A stretch of DNA of 64,000 nt from the NCBI RefSeq assembly GCF_003052515.2, contig NZ_QARE02000025.1:1-64000 (forward strand), in the 5' to 3' direction. This document shows positions 38,746 through 48,282 of the stretch, in pieces; position 1 is the first letter of the stretch, and the number at the start of each line of letters is the position of its first letter. The DNA comes from Pseudomonas sp. RIT409 (GTDB lineage: Bacteria > Pseudomonadota > Gammaproteobacteria > Pseudomonadales > Pseudomonadaceae). The notes below the pieces were generated by a model that worked only from the letters and a program-made list of their open reading frames with translations, was not told the DNA's origin and did not search any database. The translations under genes and the position numbers were made by a program.

Positions 38746-39542
38746 GCCGAGAATCCGTGTTCTGGAGCGGGGAAACTGACGTCTTTGACGGCGCTGACAT
38801 AGGCGGCGATGGCAGATGGAATGTCCGGCTGGCCGACCATGAAGTTCTTCACGAATTTTGGCACTCGACCGCTGATAGAGAGCCCCAGCATGTCGTGCAG
38901 CACCAGCACCTGACCATCGGTGGCGCTACCCGCGCCGATACCGATCACTGGAATCTTGACCGCATGGGTGATTTCCTGGGCCAGTTCACTGGGGACGCAT
39001 TCCAGCAAAATCATGGCGGCGCCGGCCTGCTCGAGCGTGATCGCATCGGCGCGCATCTGACGCGCCTGCGCTTCCTGACGGCCTTGCACCTTATAACCGC
39101 CCAATACGTTGACCGCTTGAGGCGTCAGCCCCAAGTGCGCACAAACCGGAATGCCCCGCTCGGCCAGCAGGCGAATGGCATCAGCCAGCCAGGCGGCCCC
39201 TTCGAGCTTGACCATGTGCGCCCCCGCCTGCATCAGCATGGCGCTGTTGGCGAAGGTCTGTTCGGCCGTGGCGTAGGACATGAACGGCAGGTCCGCCAGA
39301 ATCAGTGCGCCCTGATTGCCGCGTTTGACGCTGGCAACGTGGTAGGCCATCTCTTCGGTGGTCACGGGCAACGTGCTGTCGTGCCCTTGAAGCACCATGC
39401 CCAGCGAGTCGCCGACTAACAGCACCTCGACACCTGCTTGGCTGGCGGTGTGGGCGAACGTGGCGTCATAGCACGTGAGCATGGTGATTTTCTCACCTTT
39501 CTGCTTCAGGCCCAGCAGGGACGTAACGGTGATATCTGGCAT
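38742..39542 (-). CDS. panB: Ketopantoate hydroxymethyltransferase
   Basis: Transfers a hydroxymethyl group from methylene-THF to ketoisovalerate, the first committed step toward pantothenate. The 266 residues contain the metal-binding VGDSLGM and the catalytic region ILLECVP with GIGAGS. The start MPDITV has GAGGA 8 bp upstream; an ATG five codons earlier lacks an RBS. It is followed by overlapping panC. The 293-bp gap to folK shows no feature I can support. Confidence 0.96.
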   Translation of the reverse strand: MPDITVTSLLGLKQKGEKITMLTCYDATFAHTASQAGVEVLLVGDSLGMVLQGHDSTLPVTTEEMAYHVASVKRGNQGALILADLPFMSYATAEQTFANSAMLMQAGAHMVKLEGAAWLADAIRLLAERGIPVCAHLGLTPQAVNVLGGYKVQGRQEAQARQMRADAITLEQAGAAMILLECVPSELAQEITHAVKIPVIGIGAGSATDGQVLVLHDMLGLSISGRVPKFVKNFMVGQPDIPSAIAAYVSAVKDVSFPAPEHGFSA

Positions 39543-39835
39543 GAAAAAAATCCTCATTCAGGCGCTGTGAATACTACGCCGAGCAACGCGTGATTCATTC
39601 TGCAAATGCAGGCACATCGTCGTTCCGCGATGTTTGGAAAGGCCTGTCTGGCGCCATGAGGCCGGTGGTCCGGCTTCGGGACGCTTATCTTCGTGAGGAG
39701 GGGGCGGGAAGTCAATTCCGGGTGTTACCGGTTTGGGTGGGGCGTTACCGAAGCGTGTCACTGCCCTGTGCCGCAGCCACGTTGGCCGCTATGCGCAAGC
39801 CCAGGCAAGCGGCTGCGCCGTATGGCGAGCAAGCA

Positions 39836-40318
39836 TCAAATCCGCTCCAGACCTTCGAACGGGCATGCGGCCAGCAGATCATCCAGCTTGCGGCCATCGG
39901 CCAAGGTGATGCCCGGCGCAAGTTCAGCGAGAGGATAGAGCACGAACGCGCGAGCCTGCATGTGGTAATGCGGCACTTTCAAGCGGGGGAGATCGATGAC
40001 ACGGTCGCCGAACAGCAGGATGTCCAGGTCCAGCGTCCGCGGCCCCCAGCGTTCCAGGCGCTTGCGGCCTTGGTCGTTCTCGATGGCTTGCAGGGCGTCC
40101 AGCAGTTCCAGTGGCTCAAGGGTCGTGTCTAGGGCTGCGACCGCGTTGGTGTAACGCGGCTGACCGGCGAGGAGCGAGTCGCTCGCATAAAAGCAAGACG
40201 CACCTGACAGAGAGGTGTGGGGCAATTGCGCCAATGCCTTGAGCGCCTCACGCAATTGCTCGGCAGGGTCAGCCAGATTGCTCCCCATGCCAATGTAGAC
40301 ACGCTCGATCGTCGTCAT
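39836..40318 (-). CDS. folK: HPPK, folate biosynthesis
   Basis: 2-amino-4-hydroxy-6-hydroxymethyldihydropteridine pyrophosphokinase, which transfers pyrophosphate from ATP to the pterin precursor of folate. The 160 residues show the family's GMGSNL start and the signature RWGPRTLDLDIL. The ATG shares one base with the pcnB stop (TAATG), so translation is probably coupled. Confidence 0.95.
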   Translation of the reverse strand: MTTIERVYIGMGSNLADPAEQLREALKALAQLPHTSLSGASCFYASDSLLAGQPRYTNAVAALDTTLEPLELLDALQAIENDQGRKRLERWGPRTLDLDILLFGDRVIDLPRLKVPHYHMQARAFVLYPLAELAPGITLADGRKLDDLLAACPFEGLERI

Positions 40319-41712
40319 TATTCGCCAGCGTCCGCACCTGCGCGTTTGCGGCCCCCACCGCTACGGCGACGCTTGCGCGGGGCTTGACCGGCCGATTCGG
40401 ACTTGCTGCCCAGCTCGCGGATCATGTCACGACGGCCCGACTCGTTGGCGTCCTGGTAGTCGGTCCACCACTCGCCCAGACCATCGGTCTCCTCACCTGC
40501 GGCCTCGCGGAGCAGGAGGAAGTCATAGCCGGCGCGAAACCGCGGATTGTCCAGCAGGAGGTCGGCCCGCTTACCCGAACGACGCGGCAGGCGCTCCTGC
40601 ATGTCCCAGATTTCACGGATCGGCAAGGTGAACCGTTTTGGAATCGCGATGCGCTGGCATTGCTCGGCGATCAATTCATGTGCGGCTTCCTGCATCGCAG
40701 GAATCGGCGGCATCCCGCGTTCCTGGAGACGCAGGACGCGGTAAGGAAGCGCCGGCCACAACAACGCGGCGAACAGGAAAGCAGGCGTCACGGGTTTGTT
40801 CTGCTGCACGCGCAGGTCAGTATTGACCAAGGCCTGGCTGATCAGCGTATGGGTGTAGGTCGGCATATGCTCCAGCGCCTTCGCGCTGGCCGGGAACAGC
40901 GGGTCGAACAGTTCCAGGTCCACCAGCATTTCGAAGGTGGGTGCGGCGTGACCGGACAGGAACAGCTTCAGCACCTCTTCGAACAGACGCGCAGCCGGGA
41001 TGTCACGCAGCATCGGAGCCAGCGGGCGAATCGGAAGGGCAGTGTGTTTTTCAATGCCGAAATCCAGCTTGGCGGCGAAGCGGACGGCCCGAAGCATGCG
41101 CACCGGGTCTTCCTTGTAGCGCTGTTCGGGGTCGCCGATCAGACGGACCAAGCGGTTGCGAATGTCATGGACGCCATGGGCGTAATCCAGCACCCGCTCG
41201 GTCACTGGATCGTAATACAGCGCGTTGATCGTGAAGTCGCGGCGTTGTGCGTCCTCTTCGAGCGTGCCATAGACGTTGTCTCGCAAAATACGGCCGCTTT
41301 CGTTGCGCGAGGATTGGTGGCTGTCTTCTTGCTCGTCGTCTTGCGGGTGGTTGGCACGGAACGTGGCCACCTCGATGATTTCGCGCCCGAAATGGATGTG
41401 AACGAGCTTGAAGCGACGGCCAATGATGCGCGCGTTACGAAACTCGGCACGTACCTGTTCAGGGGTGGCGCTGGTGGCAACGTCGAAGTCTTTGGGTGTG
41501 ATGCCCAGCATCAGGTCCCGCACACAGCCGCCTACCAGGTAGGCCTGATAGCCCGCGCTTTGCAAGCGTTCGACGATGTTCACGGCGTAACGGCTGAATT
41601 GATTGCGCTGCAACGAATGCTGGTTGCTACTGAGCACTTCAGGCGTCGTACGCACATGTTGCTGCGGCTTGCGCAGGGGAGAACGGAATGACTGGAACAG
41701 CTTTTTCAGCAT
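40318..41712 (-). CDS. pcnB: Poly(A) polymerase I
   Basis: Adds poly(A) tails to RNA 3' ends and so promotes decay. The 464 residues have the nucleotidyltransferase motif YLVGGCVRDLMLG with the metal-binding DFD, the RNA-binding domain, and a basic Arg/Lys-rich tail typical of PcnB and distinguishing it from CCA-adding enzymes. The start MLKKLFQSF is chosen; an upstream ATG adds 24 unrelated residues. It lies directly downstream of crcZ on the same strand and may be partly co-transcribed with it. Confidence 0.94.
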   Translation of the reverse strand: MLKKLFQSFRSPLRKPQQHVRTTPEVLSSNQHSLQRNQFSRYAVNIVERLQSAGYQAYLVGGCVRDLMLGITPKDFDVATSATPEQVRAEFRNARIIGRRFKLVHIHFGREIIEVATFRANHPQDDEQEDSHQSSRNESGRILRDNVYGTLEEDAQRRDFTINALYYDPVTERVLDYAHGVHDIRNRLVRLIGDPEQRYKEDPVRMLRAVRFAAKLDFGIEKHTALPIRPLAPMLRDIPAARLFEEVLKLFLSGHAAPTFEMLVDLELFDPLFPASAKALEHMPTYTHTLISQALVNTDLRVQQNKPVTPAFLFAALLWPALPYRVLRLQERGMPPIPAMQEAAHELIAEQCQRIAIPKRFTLPIREIWDMQERLPRRSGKRADLLLDNPRFRAGYDFLLLREAAGEETDGLGEWWTDYQDANESGRRDMIRELGSKSESAGQAPRKRRRSGGGRKRAGADAGE

Positions 41713-41903
41713 GGGATGCACTGTGTGAAGGGAATTTCGGCCAATGATGAGGAATGACCGCACGATGGGCGGGGATTCTAGCATTTAGTAGAGGAATGGT
41801 GTAGGACGCAGCGATAACGCCGCTTGAAGGCGAGGGAGGCTTTGCGAATAAGGCCGAGCCGGGATTGGCCTGGCTGGCGGGTCGAGCGTTCTGTGGAAGC
41901 TAC

Positions 41904-42269
41904 TGGGGGAGCCGAAGCTCCCCCAAAGTGTGTGCTCTTATTTTTATTGTCTGTTGGGCTTTTTGTTTTTGTTAAGCGCCCAATTCACGGCTTTTCGCCA
42001 GTGAAACCTCCCAATCGGGAGTCAAGAGCAAACGGATTGCTTTGGTCGCTGTGCTGCAATGATCAATCGATCCAACCAGTTCAGGCTCTACCTTGAGGGT
42101 AGTTTTTGTTGTTCTCGGCCTGGTTGCGGAACAAGTCCTAAATGCAACGCCTCTCCAAAAGAATCAGTTAGCTGCGCCTCCGCCGTGTTGTTTTTGTTAT
42201 GCGTGAGTCGATTCGTCTTGTTTTTATTGTGTTGTTTTTGCGGGTGACTGATTTTTGTTGTTTTTGTAC
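41904..42269 (-). ncRNA. crcZ: CrcZ small RNA, Hfq/Crc decoy
   Basis: This region between cbrB and pcnB is where CrcZ lies in other Pseudomonas. On the minus strand it has repeated A-rich Hfq motifs of the AAnAAnAA type: near 42251-42269, 42217-42243, 42186-42200, 42102-42115, 41960-41973 and 41939-41952. These titrate Hfq and Crc and relieve catabolite repression. A sigma-54 promoter fixes the 5' end near 42269. The 3' boundary is drawn at a GC hairpin with a UUCG loop (41904-41925); no U-run follows it, so the true end is uncertain. The length, about 365 nt, is close to that of P. aeruginosa CrcZ. Confidence 0.9.
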
Positions 42270-42279
42270 AGCTAGAGAT

Positions 42280-42296
42280 AGCAGGAGGCATGCCAA
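42280..42296 (-). promoter_or_regulatory. Sigma-54 promoter of crcZ
   Basis: The minus strand reads TGGCATGCCTCCTGCT, with GG and GC separated by the required 10 bp; the consensus is TGGCACG-N4-TTGCW. It lies just downstream of cbrB, whose product is an NtrC-type activator of sigma-54. The transcript would start about 12 nt further on, at the edge of the A-rich repeats. Confidence 0.88.
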
Positions 42297-42366
42297 CTTT
42301 TGCGAAACGCCGCGCAGCCCTTTAAATACGAGGGTGTGGCAAATCGACGCGATTTTTTGTAGTCAG

Positions 42367-42401
42367 AAAAAACCGGGGCTACGTTACCGTACGCCCCGGT
42401 T
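42367..42401 (-). terminator. Intrinsic terminator of cbrAB
   Basis: AACCGGGGC pairs with GCCCCGGTT (extended by an inner TACG/CGTA), followed on the minus strand by six T. It lies about 85 bp after cbrB and upstream of the crcZ promoter, insulating crcZ from cbrB read-through. Confidence 0.88.
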
Positions 42402-42485
42402 GTTGTTACGCCTTGCCAGTGAGGTAACAGTTTTTTCACAATGCCCTGGATGCCGCGTGCCAGAGCCATGCGCGAAGGGATGACC

Positions 42486-43922
42486 TCAGGTTTCGCTGGC
42501 CACACCCGTCTTGCGACGAGGGATGCCGAGCCGCTGACGACGCTCCCACAGGCACTTGCGGCTCACGCCGAGCTTGCGGGCCAGTTCGGTCTCGGTCATG
42601 TGATCCTGATGCTCGAGTACGAAGTGCTGGAAGTAGTCCTCCAGAGAAAGATCTTCCGTCGGCTCCTGAGCGGTCGAGCTTGTTGAGGGCTGCTGTGGCG
42701 CCAGACCAATGAACTCATCGACGTCCAGTTCGCCCAACTCGATGTCGATGCCCAGCAGGTCCGCGGAAATTTCCGGGTTCTCGCACAGAATGACCGCTCG
42801 CTCGACTGCGTTCTCCAGTTCGCGCACATTGCCCGGCCAGGAATACTGACGTATGGCCTGTTCTGCATCCGGGCCGAAGCGCAGGTCATTGCGGCCGGCC
42901 TTCGCACTTTGGCGGGCCAGGAAGGCGTTGGCGATTTCATTGACATCCGCGCCGCGTTCGCGGAGGGCAGGCAGTTTCAGCGCGATGACGTGCAGGCGGT
43001 AATAAAGGTCTTCACGGAACTGGCCGACTTTGGCCAGACTTTTGAGGTCCCGGTGCGTCGCTGCGATCAGGCGCACATCGACTTTTTGCGATTGCACCGA
43101 GCCAACCCGGCGAATTTCGCCTTCCTGAAGCACGCGCAGTAGCCGCGCTTGCGCTTCGAGGGGCAGTTCGCCAATTTCATCGAGGAACAGGGTGCCCCCG
43201 TCCGCCGCTTCCACCAGGCCTGCGCGACCCGCACTGGCGCCGGTGAATGCGCCTTTCTCGTGGCCAAACAGCTCGGATTCGATCAGCGTTTCGGGAATGG
43301 CCGCGCAGTTGACCGAAATCATCGGCGCCTTGGCGCGACGGGACAGGTTGTGCAAAGCCCGCGCGACCAGTTCCTTGCCCGTGCCGGACTCGCCCTGAAT
43401 CAGCACGTTGGAGTCCGTAGGCGCGACCTTGCGTATCTTGCCGTACAAGTCCTGCATCGGTGGGCAGGAGCCAATGATGCCAATTTCGCCGTTGCTATTG
43501 TTCGGCCCCTTATCGGGCGTGCCGACTTTGCCGGGGGCGGCAGCGCGATCCGGCTGGACGCCTTGGGTGGTCTGTCGGTCGCGCAGGATGCGGGATACGG
43601 CCTGAAGCATTTCGTCGTGGTCGAACGGCTTGGCGATGTAGTCCACCGCGCCCATCTTCATCGAGTCCACGGCAGAGCGCAGGCTGGCGTAGCTGGTCAT
43701 GATCAATACGGGCTTGCCTTGACCCAGCCTGATCAGTTCAGTGCCTGGCGCACCGGGCAGGCGCAAGTCGCTGACGATGAGGTCAAAGGAGGGAATACTG
43801 AAACGTTCCTGAGCTTCCTGCACGGATCCGGCTTCACTGACCTGGTACTGATTACGTTCCAGCAGACGACGCAAGGCAGAGCGGATAATGGTTTCGTCTT
43901 CGACGATCAAAATGTGCGGCAT
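42486..43922 (-). CDS. cbrB: CbrB sigma-54 response regulator
   Basis: NtrC-family activator controlling carbon/nitrogen balance, mainly by driving crcZ. The 478 residues comprise a receiver domain with phospho-acceptor Asp52, an AAA+ domain (Walker A GESGTGKE, the sigma-54 contact motif GAFTGA) and a C-terminal Fis-type helix-turn-helix (ELARKLGVSRKCLWERRQRL). It starts 22 bp after cbrA and so is in one operon with it. Confidence 0.96.
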   Translation of the reverse strand: MPHILIVEDETIIRSALRRLLERNQYQVSEAGSVQEAQERFSIPSFDLIVSDLRLPGAPGTELIRLGQGKPVLIMTSYASLRSAVDSMKMGAVDYIAKPFDHDEMLQAVSRILRDRQTTQGVQPDRAAAPGKVGTPDKGPNNSNGEIGIIGSCPPMQDLYGKIRKVAPTDSNVLIQGESGTGKELVARALHNLSRRAKAPMISVNCAAIPETLIESELFGHEKGAFTGASAGRAGLVEAADGGTLFLDEIGELPLEAQARLLRVLQEGEIRRVGSVQSQKVDVRLIAATHRDLKSLAKVGQFREDLYYRLHVIALKLPALRERGADVNEIANAFLARQSAKAGRNDLRFGPDAEQAIRQYSWPGNVRELENAVERAVILCENPEISADLLGIDIELGELDVDEFIGLAPQQPSTSSTAQEPTEDLSLEDYFQHFVLEHQDHMTETELARKLGVSRKCLWERRQRLGIPRRKTGVASET

Positions 43923-43944
43923 TGATTCGGTACTCTCGACGGTC

Positions 43945-46893
43945 TCAGTTCACAGCGGACGTCGCTTCGACATGTCGCGGTAACGTCACCCGAATGCGGG
44001 TTCCGCGCTGCTGCTCGGCATCGGCCGGGCTGTCGATGGTGATTTGTCCATAATGCTCTTCAACGATGGAATAGACCAGTGCGAGCCCCAGTCCAGTCCC
44101 TTCACCCGGATCCTTGGTGGTGAAGAACGGTTCGAACAAGCGGTCCATGATCGCTTTGGGAATTCCAGTGCCTTCGTCTTCGACGATCAAATCGACCGTA
44201 TGTTCGGAGGCTTCGCTCTTGACCCGCACGGCACTGCCCGCAGGCGAGGCATCGCGGGCGTTGGAAAGCAGGTTGATCAGTACCTGTGCAAGGCGCTGCG
44301 GATCGCCATCGACCCAATGGTTCGGGTTGCACAGGTTATAGAATTGCACCTCGAAATTGCGCCGGTTAAGCGCCAGCAGACCAATGGCATCCTGGGCGAC
44401 CTCGGCCAGGCATACCGCTTCGTCGGAACGCTGATGCCCACCGGCATGGGCGAAACTCATCAGCGACTGCACGATGCGCGAAACCCGTTTGGTCTGTTCG
44501 AGGATCTGGCTGCTGATTTCCGTGAGTTCGCCATCTTCTTCGCGCTCCTCGCGCAGATTCTGCGCGAGGCATGCGATACCGGTGATCGGGTTGCCGATCT
44601 CATGGGCGACGCCAGCGGCCAGCCGACCGATGCTCGCCAGGCGCTCGGAATGCACGAGTTTGTCTTCGAGCATCTGCGTGTCGGTCAGGTCTTCGACCAG
44701 AATCACCAGCCCGCTGTTGCCCGGCGCCAGCGGTTCGTCGATGGCGGCCTTGTGCAGGTTCAACCAGCGCGTTTGCCCGTCCAGGGCCAGGCGTTGCTTG
44801 TGCAGGTGTTCGTCAGGCACATTGATGAACCCCAGCAGCAGTTGTCGCCATGGGTCGACGATGGTCTCCAGGCGCGAGCCGACTACCCTTTGCGCAGCGA
44901 TGCCGGTCAATTCTTCCATCGCCTTGTTCCACATCAGGATTTCCTGATCCTTGGCCAGTGAGCAGACGCCCATCGGCAGTTCTTGCAAGGTCTGACGATG
45001 GTAGCGGCGCAATGCGTCAAGCTCGGCGGCGAGGCCGGTGAGGCGCGAATGGTAATCTTCCAGGCGGCTTTCGATGAAATGGATGTCTTCGGTGACATAG
45101 TTTTCGCCGCCGGACTTGTACGGCAGAAAAGTTTCGACCATGTCCTGGGCGACGCTCGGCCCCATCAGCCCGGACAGGTTGGCTTCGATTCGATCCCGCA
45201 AACGACGCAGTGCATAAGGGCGGCGCTCGTCGAAGGGGAGGTACAGGTCACGCAGCGCCTGTTCGACTTCCTTTTGAGCGGCCTTGGCCCCCAACGGCTT
45301 GGCCAGCTGCGTCGCGAATTCTTGGGGAGACGCGGCGTACAGCTCTCGTCTTTGTGGGCGCCGGACGTTGTCCACCGTGCAGGCTTCGGCTGCGCTGGCC
45401 TCCTCAGGGCTGGGGTTGCTGAACAATGAGATCAGGGTGAACACCAGCACGTTGGCGGCCAGTGAAGCGATGGCCGCCATGTGCCAACTGGTGTCATCCA
45501 GCACGTAAATCATGTTCAACAGGGGGATGTAGAAGCCTTGGAAGTCGCCGATCAACGGCAACAGCATGCTCACCATCCAAACGACCACTCCAGCGATCAG
45601 CCCCGCCATGAAGCCGCGTCGGTTGGCGGCTGGCCAGTACAGCACCGACAGCACGCCTGGCAGGAACTGCAAAGTGGCGACGAAAGCGACGATGCCGAGA
45701 TTGGCAAGGTCCTGACGGGCCCCGAGCAATAGATAGAACGCGTAGCCGGCCATGATGATGGCAACGATCAGGCCGCGACGGGTCCACTTCAGCCAGCGAT
45801 AGATATTGCCCTCGGCCGGCGGTTGATAGAGCGGCAGCACCAGGTGGTTCAACGCCATGCCAGACAACGCGAGGGTCGTGACGATGATGAGCCCGCTCGC
45901 GGCCGAAAGGCCACCAACATAGGCCAACAATGCCAGCAGCGGATTGTGAGCGGCGATGCCGATGCCCAGTGTGAAGTATTCAGGACTGGTGGTAGCACCC
46001 AGTTTCAGGCCCGCCCACAGCACAAGCGGTACCGCTAGACTCATCAGCAGCAGAAAAAGCGGCAGCCCCCAACTGGCGCTGACCAGCGAGCGCGGGTTGA
46101 GGTTTTCGGTGAACGTCATGTGATACATGTGCGGCATCACGATCGCCGATGCGAAAAACACCAGCAGCAGGGTGCGCCATGGACCCTCCTGCAGCGGAGT
46201 GTGCAGTGCGGCCAAGGCGCTCTGATTCTGCAATAGCCACTGTTCCAGGCTTTGCGGACCGTCAAACACCCCGTAAAGCGCGTAGATCCCGATGCCACCG
46301 ATGGCGACCAGCTTGATCACCGATTCGAATGCGATGGCGAACACCAGTCCTTCGTGCTTTTCCCGCGTGGCAATGTGCCGTGAGCCAAAAAAAATGGTGA
46401 ACAGGATGATCAGCACGCAAAAAGCGAGCGCGACGTAATTGCGGACGGGCTCGCGGGTCAGAATGCCGATGGAATCGGCGACCGCCTGAATCTGCAGCGC
46501 CAGCAGCGGCAATACGCCGATCAGCATGAAGACGGTCGTCAGCGCCCCGGCCCAGGTGCTGCGAAAACGAAAGGCGAACAAATCGGCGAGCGACGAGAGT
46601 TGATAGGTCCGGGTGATCTTGAGGATCGGGTAGAGCAGTACTGGCGCCAGCAGAAAGGCGCCTGACACCCCCAGGTAACTGGACAGGAAACCGTAGCCGT
46701 ATTCGTAAGCCAGGCCGACGGTCCCGTAGAACGCCCAGGCACTGGCGTATACGCCCAAGGACAGCGTGTACGTCAGCGGGTGGCGAATGATCCAGCGAGG
46801 GATCAGACCGCGCTCGCTGATCCAGGCTACGCCGAACAACACCAGCAGGTAGGCTGCGCTGACCAGAATCATCTGGGTCAGGCTAAAGCTCAT
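43945..46893 (-). CDS. cbrA: CbrA sensor kinase with SLC5 transporter domain
   Basis: Histidine kinase partner of CbrB. The N-terminal half is a sodium/solute symporter-like (SLC5) domain of about 12-13 membrane helices, linked in other species to histidine uptake. A STAC-type linker and PAS domain follow, then the kinase core with phospho-acceptor His764 (GVAHEIGNPI) and ATP-binding motifs (NLLSNARDA, DEGTGIP). The length is 982 residues from the second ATG; the first ATG adds two codons. The start lies inside the end of cbrX (11 bp overlap), so translational coupling is likely. Confidence 0.95.
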   Translation of the reverse strand: MSFSLTQMILVSAAYLLVLFGVAWISERGLIPRWIIRHPLTYTLSLGVYASAWAFYGTVGLAYEYGYGFLSSYLGVSGAFLLAPVLLYPILKITRTYQLSSLADLFAFRFRSTWAGALTTVFMLIGVLPLLALQIQAVADSIGILTREPVRNYVALAFCVLIILFTIFFGSRHIATREKHEGLVFAIAFESVIKLVAIGGIGIYALYGVFDGPQSLEQWLLQNQSALAALHTPLQEGPWRTLLLVFFASAIVMPHMYHMTFTENLNPRSLVSASWGLPLFLLLMSLAVPLVLWAGLKLGATTSPEYFTLGIGIAAHNPLLALLAYVGGLSAASGLIIVTTLALSGMALNHLVLPLYQPPAEGNIYRWLKWTRRGLIVAIIMAGYAFYLLLGARQDLANLGIVAFVATLQFLPGVLSVLYWPAANRRGFMAGLIAGVVVWMVSMLLPLIGDFQGFYIPLLNMIYVLDDTSWHMAAIASLAANVLVFTLISLFSNPSPEEASAAEACTVDNVRRPQRRELYAASPQEFATQLAKPLGAKAAQKEVEQALRDLYLPFDERRPYALRRLRDRIEANLSGLMGPSVAQDMVETFLPYKSGGENYVTEDIHFIESRLEDYHSRLTGLAAELDALRRYHRQTLQELPMGVCSLAKDQEILMWNKAMEELTGIAAQRVVGSRLETIVDPWRQLLLGFINVPDEHLHKQRLALDGQTRWLNLHKAAIDEPLAPGNSGLVILVEDLTDTQMLEDKLVHSERLASIGRLAAGVAHEIGNPITGIACLAQNLREEREEDGELTEISSQILEQTKRVSRIVQSLMSFAHAGGHQRSDEAVCLAEVAQDAIGLLALNRRNFEVQFYNLCNPNHWVDGDPQRLAQVLINLLSNARDASPAGSAVRVKSEASEHTVDLIVEDEGTGIPKAIMDRLFEPFFTTKDPGEGTGLGLALVYSIVEEHYGQITIDSPADAEQQRGTRIRVTLPRHVEATSAVN

Positions 46894-47059
46894 CGGCATC
46901 TCGTTGGCTCTGCAGAATGAATGTCACCACGATCAGAATCAGCCACAGCATGTAGGGCCGATACCAGGCGCCTGTCGCGTCGATCCACCAGTCCATGATG
47001 GCCGGGGAGAAGAGGTAGATGCCTACTACCAGGAGCAGGACCAGCCGGTAAATGTACAT
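46883..47059 (-). CDS. cbrX: CbrX small membrane protein
   Basis: A 58-residue protein with two hydrophobic segments (about 4-20 and 32-50), upstream of and overlapping cbrA as described for CbrX of other Pseudomonas. GGGAGG lies 4 bp before the ATG, a much better site than the ATG 51 bp upstream. In P. putida translation of cbrA depends on this gene; the overlap here suggests the same. Confidence 0.85.
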   Translation of the reverse strand: MYIYRLVLLLVVGIYLFSPAIMDWWIDATGAWYRPYMLWLILIVVTFILQSQRDADEL

Positions 47060-47185
47060 GTGGCCTCCCAGGTGGTGCGTGACCAAGACATGAGCCCGAA
47101 GGAGCGGCATGGTAACGGATGGCGATCAGGCTGCAAGCGACGTTTCGGCCAGCTTTGTGCTGCACGCCGAGGCAACCGCTCTGGA

Positions 47186-48073
47186 TCAGTCTATTCGAGC
47201 TTCTTCAATACAGGTGACGCGCGGGATCGAATCGGCATTCCAGTGAGTGATTCCCCAAGCCAGCACTTCCTGTGGACTGCCGAACGACAGCTCGTCGGGT
47301 GCTGGCTGCCCTAAGGCTCGCAATGCCCGAAGCAGCAACGGTGTCGCCTGATCGACCGGCAGTGGCGGGGAACGGTAGGACTTGCCGAGTTTGTGCCCGT
47401 TCGGCTGGGTGATCAGCGGCACGTGCAGATATCGCGGCTGCGGCAGCCCCAGCAATTCCTGCAGGTACAGCTGACGCGGTGTGGAGTCCAGCAGGTCGGC
47501 GCCTCGAACAATGTCGGTCACGCCTTGCCAGCCATCGTCGAGGACCACGGCCAACTGATACGCATACAGCCCATCACGGCGTCGAATCACGAAATCGCCG
47601 ACATCGCGGCCCAGATGCTGGCGAAACTCGCCCTGTACGCGGTCTGCCAGGCGATATTCCAACTCGGGCACGCGGATGCGGATGGCCGCGTCGACGGGCG
47701 AGTGCCCCATGTTGCGGCAAATCCCCGGATAAATACCGTGAAAATCCTCCAACTGCTTGCGTGAACAGGTGCACGCATAGGCCAGCCCCTGACTGAACCA
47801 GCGGTCGATGATCGCTTGATAGGCGTCATGACGATCACTCTGCCTGACCAGCTCGCCGTCCCATTCGAAACCGTAGGTTTCCAGTGTGTCGAGAATGGCG
47901 GCTTGTGCGCCGGGTTCTTCTCTAGGCGGGTCCAGGTCTTCCATGCGCATCAGCCATTTGCCACCGGCGGCTCGGGCATCGAGATAGGACGCCAGCGCCG
48001 CGACCAGCGAGCCAAAGTGCAGATAACCGCTGGGGGTCGGCGCGAAGCGCCCTATATAAGAAGGGGATTTCAT
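47186..48073 (-). CDS. gluQRS: Glutamyl-Q tRNA(Asp) synthetase
   Basis: A paralogue of glutamyl-tRNA synthetase that attaches glutamate to queuosine in tRNA(Asp). The 295 residues have the HIGH-like motif (PTPSGYLHFGSL), a zinc site (CACTC with a later Tyr/Cys) and a KLGKS motif, and lack the anticodon-binding domain of GltX. It lies downstream of dksA, the usual arrangement, with a terminator between them. Confidence 0.94.
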   Translation of the reverse strand: MKSPSYIGRFAPTPSGYLHFGSLVAALASYLDARAAGGKWLMRMEDLDPPREEPGAQAAILDTLETYGFEWDGELVRQSDRHDAYQAIIDRWFSQGLAYACTCSRKQLEDFHGIYPGICRNMGHSPVDAAIRIRVPELEYRLADRVQGEFRQHLGRDVGDFVIRRRDGLYAYQLAVVLDDGWQGVTDIVRGADLLDSTPRQLYLQELLGLPQPRYLHVPLITQPNGHKLGKSYRSPPLPVDQATPLLLRALRALGQPAPDELSFGSPQEVLAWGITHWNADSIPRVTCIEEARID

Positions 48074-48233
48074 GGGCGACGATGGTACTGGAAATCAAAT
48101 GAGGGAAAAACAGGACGACGCTCCAGTGCGCGTAGGACCTTGCCCGGATCGATCAAGCGTCTGCACTCGTCGTTGATTCTCTTCAGCAACGGGTTGGACA
48201 TCAAGGAGAGCCAGGGAAAGACCCTTCGGCTTC

Positions 48234-48267
48234 CGAAAACGACAAAGGACGCCGAAGCGTCCTTTGT
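48234..48267 (-). terminator. Intrinsic terminator of dksA
   Basis: On the minus strand ACAAAGGACGC-TTCG-GCGTCCTTTGT forms an 11-bp perfect stem with a UUCG tetraloop, followed by CGTTTTC. It lies 15 bp after the dksA stop. gluQRS transcription therefore needs read-through or its own promoter in the 160-bp gap. Confidence 0.88.
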
Positions 48268-48282
48268 CTTGCAGGGAACAGA

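Noticed and set aside
42272..42505. 77-codon minus-strand ORF overlapping the end of cbrB and the crcZ promoter.
   Set aside because: It spans the cbrB terminator and the sigma-54 promoter, has no RBS and no similarity I recognise.
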